Below are positions 49,188 to 57,741 of a stretch of 64,000 bases of DNA, in pieces. Source of the DNA: PALSA-607 sp036501485 (GTDB lineage Bacteria > Actinomycetota > Actinomycetes > Acidothermales > Acidothermaceae); assembly GCA_036501485.1 (NCBI GenBank), contig DASYAG010000019.1:1-64000 (forward strand). The letters run 5' to 3'. The notes beneath the pieces were generated by a model that saw only the letters and a program-made list of their open reading frames with translations, was not told the origin of the DNA and ran no database searches. Position 1 is the first letter of the stretch. Each line of letters begins with the position of its first letter. The position numbers and the translations under genes were made by a program.

Positions 49188-50948
49188 TCAGGGAGTAGGC
49201 GTTGCCAGTCGAGCGGACGTCTCCAACATCAGCGCATGCACGAAGGCCTGTGGCAGGTTGCCGCGCATGTAGCGCTGGCGGACGTCGAACTCTTCGCTGA
49301 AGATCAGCGACGGCCCGCAAGCCGCTCGAGTGCGTTCGTACCAGCCTCTTGCTTCTAGTTCCTGCCCGCATTGCTGGAGCGCTAGCGCCACGAGGAATCC
49401 GCAGAGCAGGAACGAACCTTCGGCATCGGCGAGAGGGCGGGCGTCGTGGCGGAAGCGATAGGCGTATCCGTCGACGGTGAGGTCCTGAAGATACGTCTCA
49501 AGGGTTGTGATCGTGCGGGGATCGTCGACAGGCACGCATCCTCGGATGCCGGCGAACAGCAAGGCAGCGTCGACCGCCTCGTCGTCAGCTGCGCGTCGCC
49601 AGCGGCCGTCAGCATGCAAGCACTGCGCCGATGTGTCAGCCAGGATGTGATCGGCAAGGCCGATCCATCTGCCGGCCTCGTCCCTGGGAGCGTTGGCCGC
49701 AATGGATCGCAGCCCGCCGACCACCGTCAGCCGGCTGTGAGTCCAGGTCCGATTCTCAAGCTCCCAGATGCCCGCGTCGGGCTCCTGCCATCGCCGGCTG
49801 ATCGCGCTGGCCGCGGCCTGAGCCGCCTGCCAGTGTTCTGCGTCGAGGCGGTCTCGCTGTGCAGCGATAGCGAACAGTTGGAGCGCTTCGCCGAAAGTGT
49901 CGAGCTGGAACTGGTTCGTGACGTGGTTACCGACAATGTCGAATCCACCTGGATAGCCGGAAAGGTTCAGATGCCGCTGGCGAGGAACCGGTTCTCCGTT
50001 GGTGGTGTAGGCCGGACACAGCTGATCGCCGTGCTCGAGGAGTCGCGCAGTGACAAACTCGACCGCAGCGTCCAAGAGCGGATCGTCACCGACCGCCGCT
50101 GCCGCAATACCGGCGAAGCACTGGTCGCGGATCCAGACGTAGCGATAGTCGTAATTCCGACCGGCTTCGGCGCGCTCGGGCAGGCTGGTCGTCGCGGCGG
50201 CGACCATCCCACCAGTGCTGCTGGTCAGGCCGCGCAGTACGGCGTAGCTGGTCCGCGCATCCGCGCGCGACAGACATCCATCCAGTGCCGGGACTGCGCT
50301 GCGCCAGGTGGTCTCGGTCGCACGCCAGGCCGCATCGGCGGCTACGGGTTCGGCAGGCAACGGGCGTTCGGAGATCTCCAGGACGAGATCGTGCTGCCCG
50401 CCTTGCTCCAAGTCGAGATGCAGCGTTAGCCGCTGACCGGCGTCGTGCGAACGGGCGGCGCCTGCTCCGGCCCACCGCAAGTACAACGCGCCGCAACGAG
50501 CTGTCCAGACGTCACCGTGGCGATGCAGATCGGTCATCGGTTCGTTGTCATAGTCGCTGCGGGGATGCAAGGTGACGTTGAGGGAACTAGGCCCGTCAAT
50601 GGCACGCACGCGCCGCAGCAATACCGAGATCTGCGCGTCGCCGGGATATGCGAGGGCGTCGCGACACTCAGTCGTGCCGGCGCCGGTGGTCCACCGGCTC
50701 GTCCAGATCATCGAGGCGTCGCCGTAGCAGCCGCCCGAGACGAAGGGATCCGCCGGGCTGACGCTGTAGACCCCCTGGCCGCCGATCAGCGCACTGAAGA
50801 TCGATCCGCTGTCGAAGCGGGGCGCGCACATCCAGACGATGTCGCCGCGCGGCCCTACGGCAGCGGCGCGCTCCCCATCGGCTAACAGCGCGTACTGCTG
50901 CAAGGGGTAAAACGGAACCGGAGGGCCGGACGACGAGTGGGTGGGCAT
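49188..50948 (-). CDS. GH15-family glycoside hydrolase (glucoamylase/trehalase-like)
   Basis: The 586-residue protein has an N-terminal beta-sandwich (about 15-215) and a C-terminal alpha/alpha barrel. GRNYDYRYVWIRDQCF near 263-278 is the GH15 substrate-binding motif, GIWELENRTWTHS near 393-405 carries the general acid Glu, and the base is in LIFSEEFD near 543-550. No signal peptide is present, so it acts inside the cell, as in bacterial intracellular glucoamylases and GH15 trehalases. The ATG overlaps the SDR stop (TGATG). It probably releases glucose for the epimerase and dehydrogenases encoded beside it. Confidence 0.92.
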   Translation of the reverse strand: MPTHSSSGPPVPFYPLQQYALLADGERAAAVGPRGDIVWMCAPRFDSGSIFSALIGGQGVYSVSPADPFVSGGCYGDASMIWTSRWTTGAGTTECRDALAYPGDAQISVLLRRVRAIDGPSSLNVTLHPRSDYDNEPMTDLHRHGDVWTARCGALYLRWAGAGAARSHDAGQRLTLHLDLEQGGQHDLVLEISERPLPAEPVAADAAWRATETTWRSAVPALDGCLSRADARTSYAVLRGLTSSTGGMVAAATTSLPERAEAGRNYDYRYVWIRDQCFAGIAAAAVGDDPLLDAAVEFVTARLLEHGDQLCPAYTTNGEPVPRQRHLNLSGYPGGFDIVGNHVTNQFQLDTFGEALQLFAIAAQRDRLDAEHWQAAQAAASAISRRWQEPDAGIWELENRTWTHSRLTVVGGLRSIAANAPRDEAGRWIGLADHILADTSAQCLHADGRWRRAADDEAVDAALLFAGIRGCVPVDDPRTITTLETYLQDLTVDGYAYRFRHDARPLADAEGSFLLCGFLVALALQQCGQELEARGWYERTRAACGPSLIFSEEFDVRQRYMRGNLPQAFVHALMLETSARLATPTP

Positions 50949-51991
50949 CAGAGATTCCGGCGCCGCCCAGCGACGCCGCGCCGAAGCAGCATCGCCCCGC
51001 TTGCGAGTACGGCGCCGGCAAGCACACCGTGACGGTGCGACGCCCATACCTGCGGGTCACGGTCATGAGCTACCGCATCGAAGCTGCCGTGCGCGCCGAA
51101 GTCGTGGCCGTCAGGCCCGTCTGCAGGTTCCCACAGGTTCACTGGGTCCGTCGGTTCGCGCAGTTCTTGAGTCTGTTGCGAGTCGAACCCGGTTCGTGCG
51201 AGATAACGGTCAAGTAAGCCGGGAGCGAGCGCGTTGGCGATCAGCGTGGCTGTGGTGCTCGAGCCGATCCAGTACTCGCGACGCTGCGGGTGCTCGGCGG
51301 CGTACCGGATCGCGCGTGCGACAAACTCGGGTTGGAAGATCGGCGGAACGGGCTGCGCGCGACGGGGCAGCCGCGACAGCACCCACGAGAACTGCGGCGT
51401 ATTGACCGCCGGCAGCTGGGGCATGGTGACGTGCACGTTGCTGTTCTCATGCAGCAGTTCGCACCGCAAGGCCTCATTGAAGCCCTGGATCGCATGTTTG
51501 GCGCCGCAGTAAGCACTTTGCAACGGGATCCCGCGGTAGGCCAAGGCCGACCCGACCTGCACGATGGTGCCCCAGTCGCGAGGCTTCATGTACTTCAGAG
51601 CTGCCATCGTGCCGTAGACGTAGCCGAGGTAACTGACCTCAGTGACACGCCGGTACTCCTCCGGCCGGATCTGATCGAAGGGAGCGAAGACCGATGTGAA
51701 CGCGACGTTGACCCAGATCTTGATCGGTCCCAGCTCTTGCTCGACGCGATCGGCGGCGGCGAAAACCGCGTCGGGCTCGGCGACGTCGACCGCGATCGGC
51801 AGCGCGCGTCCGCCCGCTCGCTCCACGTCATCGGCGGCTGCGGCCAATCCCTTCTCACCGCGAGCAAGCAACGCCACAGCGTTGCCGCGAGCGGCGAACT
51901 CGATCGCCACCGCGCGACCCACACCACCGCTGGCGCCCGTGACGACGACGACCCCCGGCTCAGCCGACGTCCGCTCCGGTTTGGCGATCAC
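50948..51991 (-). CDS. SDR oxidoreductase with C-terminal extension
   Basis: The 347-residue short-chain dehydrogenase has TGASGGVGRAVA near residues 19-30, a replaced NNAG region (VNVAFTS), catalytic Ser in VQVGSALAYRG and YCGAK for Tyr/Lys. After the roughly 250-residue core there is an extension of about 90 residues ending in a hydrophobic segment and basic GRRRNL, which may anchor it to the membrane. It lies between aldose epimerase and GH15 genes. The change of NNAG to NVAF is notable but occurs in this subfamily. Substrate unknown. Confidence 0.88.
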   Translation of the reverse strand: MIAKPERTSAEPGVVVVTGASGGVGRAVAIEFAARGNAVALLARGEKGLAAAADDVERAGGRALPIAVDVAEPDAVFAAADRVEQELGPIKIWVNVAFTSVFAPFDQIRPEEYRRVTEVSYLGYVYGTMAALKYMKPRDWGTIVQVGSALAYRGIPLQSAYCGAKHAIQGFNEALRCELLHENSNVHVTMPQLPAVNTPQFSWVLSRLPRRAQPVPPIFQPEFVARAIRYAAEHPQRREYWIGSSTTATLIANALAPGLLDRYLARTGFDSQQTQELREPTDPVNLWEPADGPDGHDFGAHGSFDAVAHDRDPQVWASHRHGVLAGAVLASGAMLLRRGVAGRRRNL

Positions 51992-52039
51992 GACGAACCG
52001 ATACCCCCGGTCTCTCCTATCGCAAACCCGTGCCGAGGG

Positions 52040-53011
52040 TTACGCGGGCTGCACGCCCCAGCTTGCGGTGTGTGCCTGTCCGGGGGTGAGGCGGATCAAG
52101 CCTTGGCCGCTGCGGAAGGCGTTCGGCGGGCATGTCATCGGCTCTACCCCAAGACCAGTGCGCCAGTGCGGCGCGGGCTGGGTGTGCGCGGTGTAGATCT
52201 CGATGTACGGATAACTTTCATCGGCCCACAACGCAACCGCGCCCTGATTGGCTGCGGATAGGTGGACCCATGCGAGCCCGTCGCTGTCGCGGGCTAGGTC
52301 GGTAAACGTGTAGTCGATTTCGCGCGTACCGATTTGTCGCGGAGTTCGGAAGTCGTACGCCGATCCCTGCACGTCAGCCGACCCGGTCGGCAGGCCTCGT
52401 TCGTCAGTAGGGAGATACTGGTCGGCGTCGAGATGAAGCTCGCATTCGTCGATGAGTCCGGTGCCCAGGCTCAGGTAGGGATGTTGACCCGTCCCGTACG
52501 GGCACGGCTGCGTGCCGATGTTGGTGGCGGTCGTGCGCACGGTCAGCCCGGCCGCAGTGAGCTCGTAGTCGACGCGCACGTCGAGGGTGAACGGGTAGCC
52601 CATCTGCGGATGCAGGACGATGCCCATAACGACCTGGCTTTCGGTGTGCTGGTGGCAGGTCCAGTTTCGCCAGCGCCCGAAGCCATGGATGGCGTTGTGC
52701 GCCGCAGGTTCCGTGAGCGGCAGCTGGTAGTCGGTGCCGTCGAACGTGTAGGCACCGTCCTGGATTCGATTGGGCCACGGGACCAGGGGCAGTCCCCTTG
52801 CGCCGGTGCAATGCTCCGTACGTGAATAGCCGTCGAGCAGATGACGCCCGCCGACGTCATACCGGCGTAGTCCGCCGCCGACCTCGACCACAGTCGCGTG
52901 GTGCGCGCCGTAACTGATCTGGAACTGTTGCCCCGACGGCGTCGCAGGGCCAGATCGGACGTCGTCCCTGGCATCGGCTTGTCTCACGGTGTGCTCGATT
53001 CTGTCTGTCAC
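52040..53011 (-). CDS. Aldose 1-epimerase family protein
   Basis: The 323-residue protein has the galactose mutarotase fold landmarks: LPLVPWPNRIQDGAY near 74-88, NAIHGFGRWRNW near 107-118 (substrate His), GTGQHPYLSLG near 171-181 (catalytic His) and the late VEPMTCPPNAF (catalytic Glu). It interconverts alpha and beta aldoses, feeding sugar dehydrogenases. GTG 53011 gives family length; the frame continues upstream across the divergent promoter. It is first in the minus operon with the SDR and GH15 genes, and 149 bases separate it from the divergent TPP-enzyme gene. Confidence 0.9.
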   Translation of the reverse strand: MTDRIEHTVRQADARDDVRSGPATPSGQQFQISYGAHHATVVEVGGGLRRYDVGGRHLLDGYSRTEHCTGARGLPLVPWPNRIQDGAYTFDGTDYQLPLTEPAAHNAIHGFGRWRNWTCHQHTESQVVMGIVLHPQMGYPFTLDVRVDYELTAAGLTVRTTATNIGTQPCPYGTGQHPYLSLGTGLIDECELHLDADQYLPTDERGLPTGSADVQGSAYDFRTPRQIGTREIDYTFTDLARDSDGLAWVHLSAANQGAVALWADESYPYIEIYTAHTQPAPHWRTGLGVEPMTCPPNAFRSGQGLIRLTPGQAHTASWGVQPA

Positions 53012-53160
53012 GATTCTGCACGTTACGGCGACTGAAACCACTTCCTTGGCACAGCCTTTACCTGTCCGCGCAGTACGTCGCCTGCAGTGCTGTTTGGCTG
53101 TTCCGACGCAGGGTACGGCCGCAGCAAGTAGCGGCCGCGACATCGAATGCGAGACGTGCC

Positions 53161-54993
53161 ATGCCAACAGTCAGCGACTTCGTGATTCAACGCGTTCGAG
53201 AGTGGGGCGTGACGCGAGTGTTCGGGTTCCCCGGCGACGGAGTGGGAGAGCTCGATGGCGCCCTCGGTCAGGCCGACCGCGACGGTCAAGGCCTGAGCTA
53301 CGTTCGGCCTACGCACGAAGAGATCTGCGCGTTGATGGCGGTGGCGCACGCCAAGTTCACGGGTGAGGTCGGTGTCTGTGTCGCGACCTCGAGCCCTGGG
53401 GCCTTCCATCTGATCAATGGCCTCTATGACGCCAACATGGACAACCAACCCGTTGTCGCCATCGTCGGGCAGCAGGGATTGAACGCTCTCGGCACTTTTA
53501 ATCAGCAGGAAAGCAACCTCGAGCGAACATTCGCCGACGTCGCCGCATACGTGCAGACGATCGTGTCCCCGCAGCAGGCCCAGGCGGTTGTTGACACCGC
53601 GTTTCGCACCGCGCGCGTTCGACTTGCGCCAACGGTCATCATCATTCCGCACGACGTTCAGGCAATGGAGATGGAAGAACCCGCGGTCGCGACGTGGGTC
53701 TCGCGCTCCAGCGCGGTCGCGCCGTCGATAGCGATAACGCCGCCCCACAGCGAGATCGTGCAGGCGGCCGAGATCATCAACAGCGGTGCGAAGGTCACGT
53801 TTCTCGTCGGTCACGGCGCCAACGGTGCGACCGACGAAGTGCTCGAAGCGGCGCGTCTCGCCGGTGCCGGCATCGTCACCGCGCTGCGCGGAAAGCAAGT
53901 CGTGCCCTCGGACATCGCGTTTCACTCGCAGCAGCTGGGACTGCTCGGATCGCGGCCGAGCGCGGATCAGATGGCTGGTTGCGACACGCTCGTTTTGCTT
54001 GGCACCAACTACCCGTATGGGCAGTTCCTGCCCAAGACTGGCCAGGCGAGAGCGATCCAGGTTGACCTCAAGCCCGAGCAGATGGGCCTTCGGTATCCCA
54101 CGGAGTTGAACCTGTGGGGCGACGTCAAATCCACCCTGACCGCCCTGATCCCCCACCTGCAGGCTAAGACCGATCTGGGCTGGCAGAACACCGTTGCAGA
54201 GGGTATGCGTGAGTGGGACGAAGAGATAAAAGCGCAGGCGATGCTGAACTATCCGGATGGGGTCAACCCTCGGCGCGTCTACCACGAGCTGAACAAGCGG
54301 CTACCACCCAATGCCATCGTCACCGCTGATGCCGGCACAACTGCGGACTGGTATGGCCATCACATCCGACTACGGCGCGGCATGATGGGCGATCTCTCTG
54401 GCCGGCTGGCGACCATGCTCGCTGCGATGCCGTACGCCGTGGCGGCGAAGTTTGCCTATCCCGACCGCCCGGTGATCTGCACGATCGGTGACGGCGCCTT
54501 CCAAATGCTCGGTATGAACGAGCTCATAACCGTGAAGAAGTACATGGCGCAATGGAGCAATCAGCAGTTCATCGTGCTTGTACTGCACAACGACGACCTC
54601 AACCAGGTGTCGTGGGAGATGCGCACGGAAGATGGCAATCCGGTCTGGCCGGCGTCTCAAGACATCCAGACGGTCGACTACGCCGGATGGGCCGAACTGC
54701 TCGGCTTTTCTGGCATCCGCGTGAGGTCTGACGATGACGTCGAGGCCGCATGGGAGACCGCCTTTTCTCACCCTGGCGTCACCCTCATCGACGCGTACAC
54801 GTCCAAGAACATCCCGCCGCTGCCGGCACATCTCACGAGGGAGCTCGTGATCAGCACCGCCAAAGGTCTGCTCAAGGAGGGGCCCGCTGCTGCAGGCCCG
54901 CTTCGTGACTCGGCCGAGGCGATCCTGTCCGAAGGTCTTCAACGGGCGAAGTCGGCGCTGCACATTGGTGACGGATCCGATGCAAGTTCCTAG
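53161..54993 (+). CDS. Thiamine-pyrophosphate enzyme, pyruvate-oxidase/acetolactate-synthase family
   Basis: The 610-residue protein has the three-domain layout: PYR domain with catalytic Glu53 in RPTHEEICALMA, a central domain, and PP domain with GDGAFQMLGMNELITVKKY followed by LHNDDLNQV, the GDG-x(about 26)-N metal-TPP motif. Similar proteins are annotated as pyruvate oxidases or thiamine pyrophosphate-requiring proteins. The C-terminal 45 residues resemble the membrane-binding tail region of PoxB in position but are not clearly similar. It leads an operon with membrane, gluconate-dehydrogenase-like and dehydratase genes, so a 2-keto acid produced there may be its substrate. Confidence 0.9.
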   Translation: MPTVSDFVIQRVREWGVTRVFGFPGDGVGELDGALGQADRDGQGLSYVRPTHEEICALMAVAHAKFTGEVGVCVATSSPGAFHLINGLYDANMDNQPVVAIVGQQGLNALGTFNQQESNLERTFADVAAYVQTIVSPQQAQAVVDTAFRTARVRLAPTVIIIPHDVQAMEMEEPAVATWVSRSSAVAPSIAITPPHSEIVQAAEIINSGAKVTFLVGHGANGATDEVLEAARLAGAGIVTALRGKQVVPSDIAFHSQQLGLLGSRPSADQMAGCDTLVLLGTNYPYGQFLPKTGQARAIQVDLKPEQMGLRYPTELNLWGDVKSTLTALIPHLQAKTDLGWQNTVAEGMREWDEEIKAQAMLNYPDGVNPRRVYHELNKRLPPNAIVTADAGTTADWYGHHIRLRRGMMGDLSGRLATMLAAMPYAVAAKFAYPDRPVICTIGDGAFQMLGMNELITVKKYMAQWSNQQFIVLVLHNDDLNQVSWEMRTEDGNPVWPASQDIQTVDYAGWAELLGFSGIRVRSDDDVEAAWETAFSHPGVTLIDAYTSKNIPPLPAHLTRELVISTAKGLLKEGPAAAGPLRDSAEAILSEGLQRAKSALHIGDGSDASS

Positions 54994-55447
54994 AGCCTCG
55001 AAGCGACACCCGGTGGGAATCGATCGCTTGCTGGCTGACATCCGAACCGGCCACTTCGAGAAGACCCTGTCGGCGTTGGCCGCAGTCGGTGCGGCGGTGA
55101 CGACCGGTGAGATCTACCTGTCGCACGACTCGGCGAGCTTCGGCAACAAGATGATGTGGGTGCCGGTGTTCGTCATGCCGACGGTCATTCCGGCGGGCAT
55201 CGCGGCGGTGTTCTCGAAGCGGGCTGCGAAAACCGTGCTGCCGATCGCCTCGGCAGTCGTCGTGTTGAACGGCTTGCAAGGTACCTATCTGCACCTGCGC
55301 GGCATCAGCCAAAAGCCCGGCGGGCTGCGGCCAGGTATGCGCGTCTACAACGCAGAAATGGGCCCGCCGGTTTTCGCGCCACTACTGGCGAGCCTGGTCG
55401 GCGGCATGGGCATTCTGGCGGCCATCCTTCGCCGCGAAGGCGAGTAA
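54980..55447 (+). CDS. Membrane protein of the dehydrogenase operon, 155 residues
   Basis: The protein begins MQVPRASKRHPVGIDRLLAD and has four hydrophobic segments (near residues 32-48, 58-78, 85-104 and 127-147). A loop contains HLRGISQKPGGL and YNAEMGPPVFAPLL, which looks conserved. The start lies 14 bases inside the TPP-enzyme gene, and the next gene starts 3 bases after its stop. It could be the membrane anchor or electron-transfer partner of the GMC and subunit-3 proteins, replacing the usual cytochrome; that is inference. Confidence 0.75.
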   Translation: MQVPRASKRHPVGIDRLLADIRTGHFEKTLSALAAVGAAVTTGEIYLSHDSASFGNKMMWVPVFVMPTVIPAGIAAVFSKRAAKTVLPIASAVVVLNGLQGTYLHLRGISQKPGGLRPGMRVYNAEMGPPVFAPLLASLVGGMGILAAILRREGE

Positions 55448-55450
55448 GCC

Positions 55451-56071
55451 GTGGTCTTCATCGCCGACAGCTTCCGCGGACGTACCCCCGGCTCCCGACC
55501 TTCGCGCTTTCCCGGATTCGACGTACTCGACGAAGTCGACCGATGGGACGCAGCGACTGCAGGCGTCGTGCTTGCGCGGCTCACGCCGTCCCCTGAGCTG
55601 TCATTCTTCACCGGCGTCGAGCAAGCCACGGCCGAAGCGTTGTGCGATCACCTGCTTGCTCAGCACGACGAGCCGCGGGTGCCGGTGGCAGCACTGATCG
55701 ACGTCCGTCTTGCTACGGGTGAGACGGACGGATGGCACTACGCGGACATGCCAGAGGACGGCGAGGCGTGGCGGCAGACGTTGGCATTTCTCGATGACGA
55801 CGCGACCCAGCGATACGGCACCGTCTTTGGCGAGTTGACGAAGGATCAACAGGCCGCAGTCGTGCAGGCGATCCAAAACCTGAAGACGCAGCGTTGGCAT
55901 GCTTTGCCTGCCAACCAGGTGTGGTCGCTGTGGACCAGGTACGCGTGTACGGCGTTCTATTCACACCCATGGGCCTGGAACGAAATGGGCTTCCCGGGGC
56001 CTGCGTATCCGCGTGGGTATAAAAACATCGGGCTCGATAAGCGCGAACCGTTCGAGGTCGCGCAGCAATGA
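55451..56071 (+). CDS. Gluconate 2-dehydrogenase subunit 3-like protein
   Basis: The 206-residue protein contains FTGVEQATAEALCDHLLAQ, VPVAALIDVRLATG and the C-terminal ACTAFYSHPWAWNEMGFPGP, which mark the gluconate 2-dehydrogenase subunit 3 family. Canonical members are Tat-exported; this one begins MVFIADSFRGRTPGSRPSRF with no signal peptide. Its stop overlaps the first ATG of the GMC flavoprotein gene, its partner. It probably stabilises the flavoprotein. Confidence 0.87.
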   Translation: MVFIADSFRGRTPGSRPSRFPGFDVLDEVDRWDAATAGVVLARLTPSPELSFFTGVEQATAEALCDHLLAQHDEPRVPVAALIDVRLATGETDGWHYADMPEDGEAWRQTLAFLDDDATQRYGTVFGELTKDQQAAVVQAIQNLKTQRWHALPANQVWSLWTRYACTAFYSHPWAWNEMGFPGPAYPRGYKNIGLDKREPFEVAQQ

Positions 56072-56097
56072 AGGTCGGCGCAGCAATGAAGGTCGGC
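56062..56097 (+). repeat. Two tandem 18-bp units at the GMC gene start
   Basis: GCAGCAATGAAGGTCGGC is repeated exactly twice (56062-56079 and 56080-56097). The result is two in-frame start codons (56068 and 56086) and an N-terminus MKVGAAMKVGAS. The first copy also carries the stop of the upstream gene. It looks like a recent replication-slippage duplication. Confidence 0.9.
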
Positions 56098-57741
56098 GCC
56101 AGCCTCTCGCTTTACGGCGACGTGCGTACCCGCAACGACTCGGCTTGGTTACTACCGAAGGCACCCGGCTTCCCGCACCAGTTGCGCGACGACATGCGCC
56201 GGTACGACGAAACCGACGAGGTCGACATCGTCATCGTGGGCTGCGGCGCAGGCGGCGCGACGTTGGCGCAGCGGCTGGCCCGCGCGGGGTGGAGTGTCGT
56301 CGCCGTGGATGCCGGCCCGTTCTGGGATCCGGAAACCGACTGGGTAAGCGATGAACGCGGTTCGCACTCGCTTTACTGGACCGATCCGCGACTGATCAGC
56401 GGCGCCGATCCGGTACCGATGGGTTCGAACAACTCGGGCCGCGGCGTTGGTGGATCGATGGTGCACTACGCCGGCTACACGCCACGCTTCCACCCTTCCG
56501 ACTTCGCGACCCTCAGCAACGACGGCGTTGGCGCCGACTGGCCGATCAGCTACCACGACCTGCGGCCCTATTACGAGCACATCGAGCACGAGCTGCCGGT
56601 CGCCGGCCAACCGTGGCCGTGGGGCGATCCGCACAGCTATCCGTTTCAGGCCCAGCCGGTGTCGGGCAACGGCGACGTGTTCATCAACGGCTGCGAACGG
56701 CTCGGGATACCGGTGCGGGTCGGTCCGGTGGCCATTGCCAACGGCCGCTTCGGTAACCGACCACATTGCATCTATCGAGGCTTTTGCTTGCAGGGCTGCA
56801 AGGTCAACGCCAAGGCATCGCCGCTCATCACGCACGTACCCGATGCACTCGCCCACGGTGCGGAAATCCGCGCCCACTCCCACGTCAGTAGCGTGCTCAT
56901 CGACGAGCACACGGGCCTGGCAACCGGCGTCACCTATTTCAAGGACGGCGTCGAGCGACGTCAAAAGGCGCGTATGGTCGCGCTCGCGGCCTACTCGATC
57001 GAAACCCCTCGACTGCTCTTGCTGTCGACGTCGAAGCGATTCAAGAACGGTCTCTGCAACGATGAGGGCCAAGTCGGCCACTACGTCATGGTCCAAGGCG
57101 CCCCGCAGACCGCAGGCCGCTTCGAATCCGAAGTGCGAATGTATAAGGGGCCGCCGCCCGAGGTGAGCAGCGAAGAGTTCTACGAGACAGACCCAGCCGC
57201 AGAATACAAGCGCGGTTTCTCCATTCAGAACGTGTCACCGCTGCCGATCACCTTCGCCGAGCACGTGATCGCCCAGGGACACTGGGGCGAGGCGCTGCGC
57301 GACTACATGCGCGACTACGTGCACTGGTCGTCACTCGGCTCGCTGTGTGAATTGCTGCCGTCGTACGAGAACGGCGTGACACTCGCATCAGAAGCCGACA
57401 AGCACGGCCTGCCCGTAGCGAACTTTAGCTACTCGATGTGCGACAACGACAAGCAACTCATCAAGGCCGCCCAGTCGAAGATGGAACAGATCCTGCGCGC
57501 TGCCGGGGCTACCGAGACGATGACGATCCAGCGGTTCGCGCACCTGGTTGGTGGCTGTCGGATGGCGACGTCGGCGAAGGACGGCGTTGTCGACGATCAC
57601 CTGCGCACCTTCGCCGTGCCGAACCTCTACGTCACCGACGGCAGCGTGCTGCTAACCCAAGGATCGGCCAACCCCGCTCTCACGATCATGTCGCTCGCCG
57701 CGCGGTTGGCCGACCATCTCGTCGGGGTGTCTCGTGGCTGA
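56068..57741 (+). CDS. GMC-family oxidoreductase (gluconate dehydrogenase flavoprotein-like)
   Basis: The 557-residue flavoprotein has the FAD motif VIVGCGAGGATLAQRL at 55-70, SGRGVGGSMVHYAGYTPRF for the GMC signature region, a Cys-containing YRGFCLQGCKVNAK and a C-terminal FAD and active-site region with HLVGGCRMAT and QGSANPALTIMSLAARL. It should oxidise a sugar or aldonic acid. No Tat signal precedes the FAD domain and no cytochrome c gene is present, unlike periplasmic gluconate dehydrogenases, so it likely works in the cytoplasm with another acceptor. Two ATGs are possible because of the tandem duplication. Confidence 0.9.
   Translation: MKVGAAMKVGASLSLYGDVRTRNDSAWLLPKAPGFPHQLRDDMRRYDETDEVDIVIVGCGAGGATLAQRLARAGWSVVAVDAGPFWDPETDWVSDERGSHSLYWTDPRLISGADPVPMGSNNSGRGVGGSMVHYAGYTPRFHPSDFATLSNDGVGADWPISYHDLRPYYEHIEHELPVAGQPWPWGDPHSYPFQAQPVSGNGDVFINGCERLGIPVRVGPVAIANGRFGNRPHCIYRGFCLQGCKVNAKASPLITHVPDALAHGAEIRAHSHVSSVLIDEHTGLATGVTYFKDGVERRQKARMVALAAYSIETPRLLLLSTSKRFKNGLCNDEGQVGHYVMVQGAPQTAGRFESEVRMYKGPPPEVSSEEFYETDPAAEYKRGFSIQNVSPLPITFAEHVIAQGHWGEALRDYMRDYVHWSSLGSLCELLPSYENGVTLASEADKHGLPVANFSYSMCDNDKQLIKAAQSKMEQILRAAGATETMTIQRFAHLVGGCRMATSAKDGVVDDHLRTFAVPNLYVTDGSVLLTQGSANPALTIMSLAARLADHLVGVSRG

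Noticed and set aside
53023..54285. 420-codon minus-strand frame across the TPP-enzyme gene
   Set aside because: It is antisense to an intact TPP-dependent enzyme with conserved motifs; the translated product has no domain signature.
56152..57096. 314-codon minus-strand frame within the GMC gene
   Set aside because: Shadow of a well-supported flavoprotein gene.
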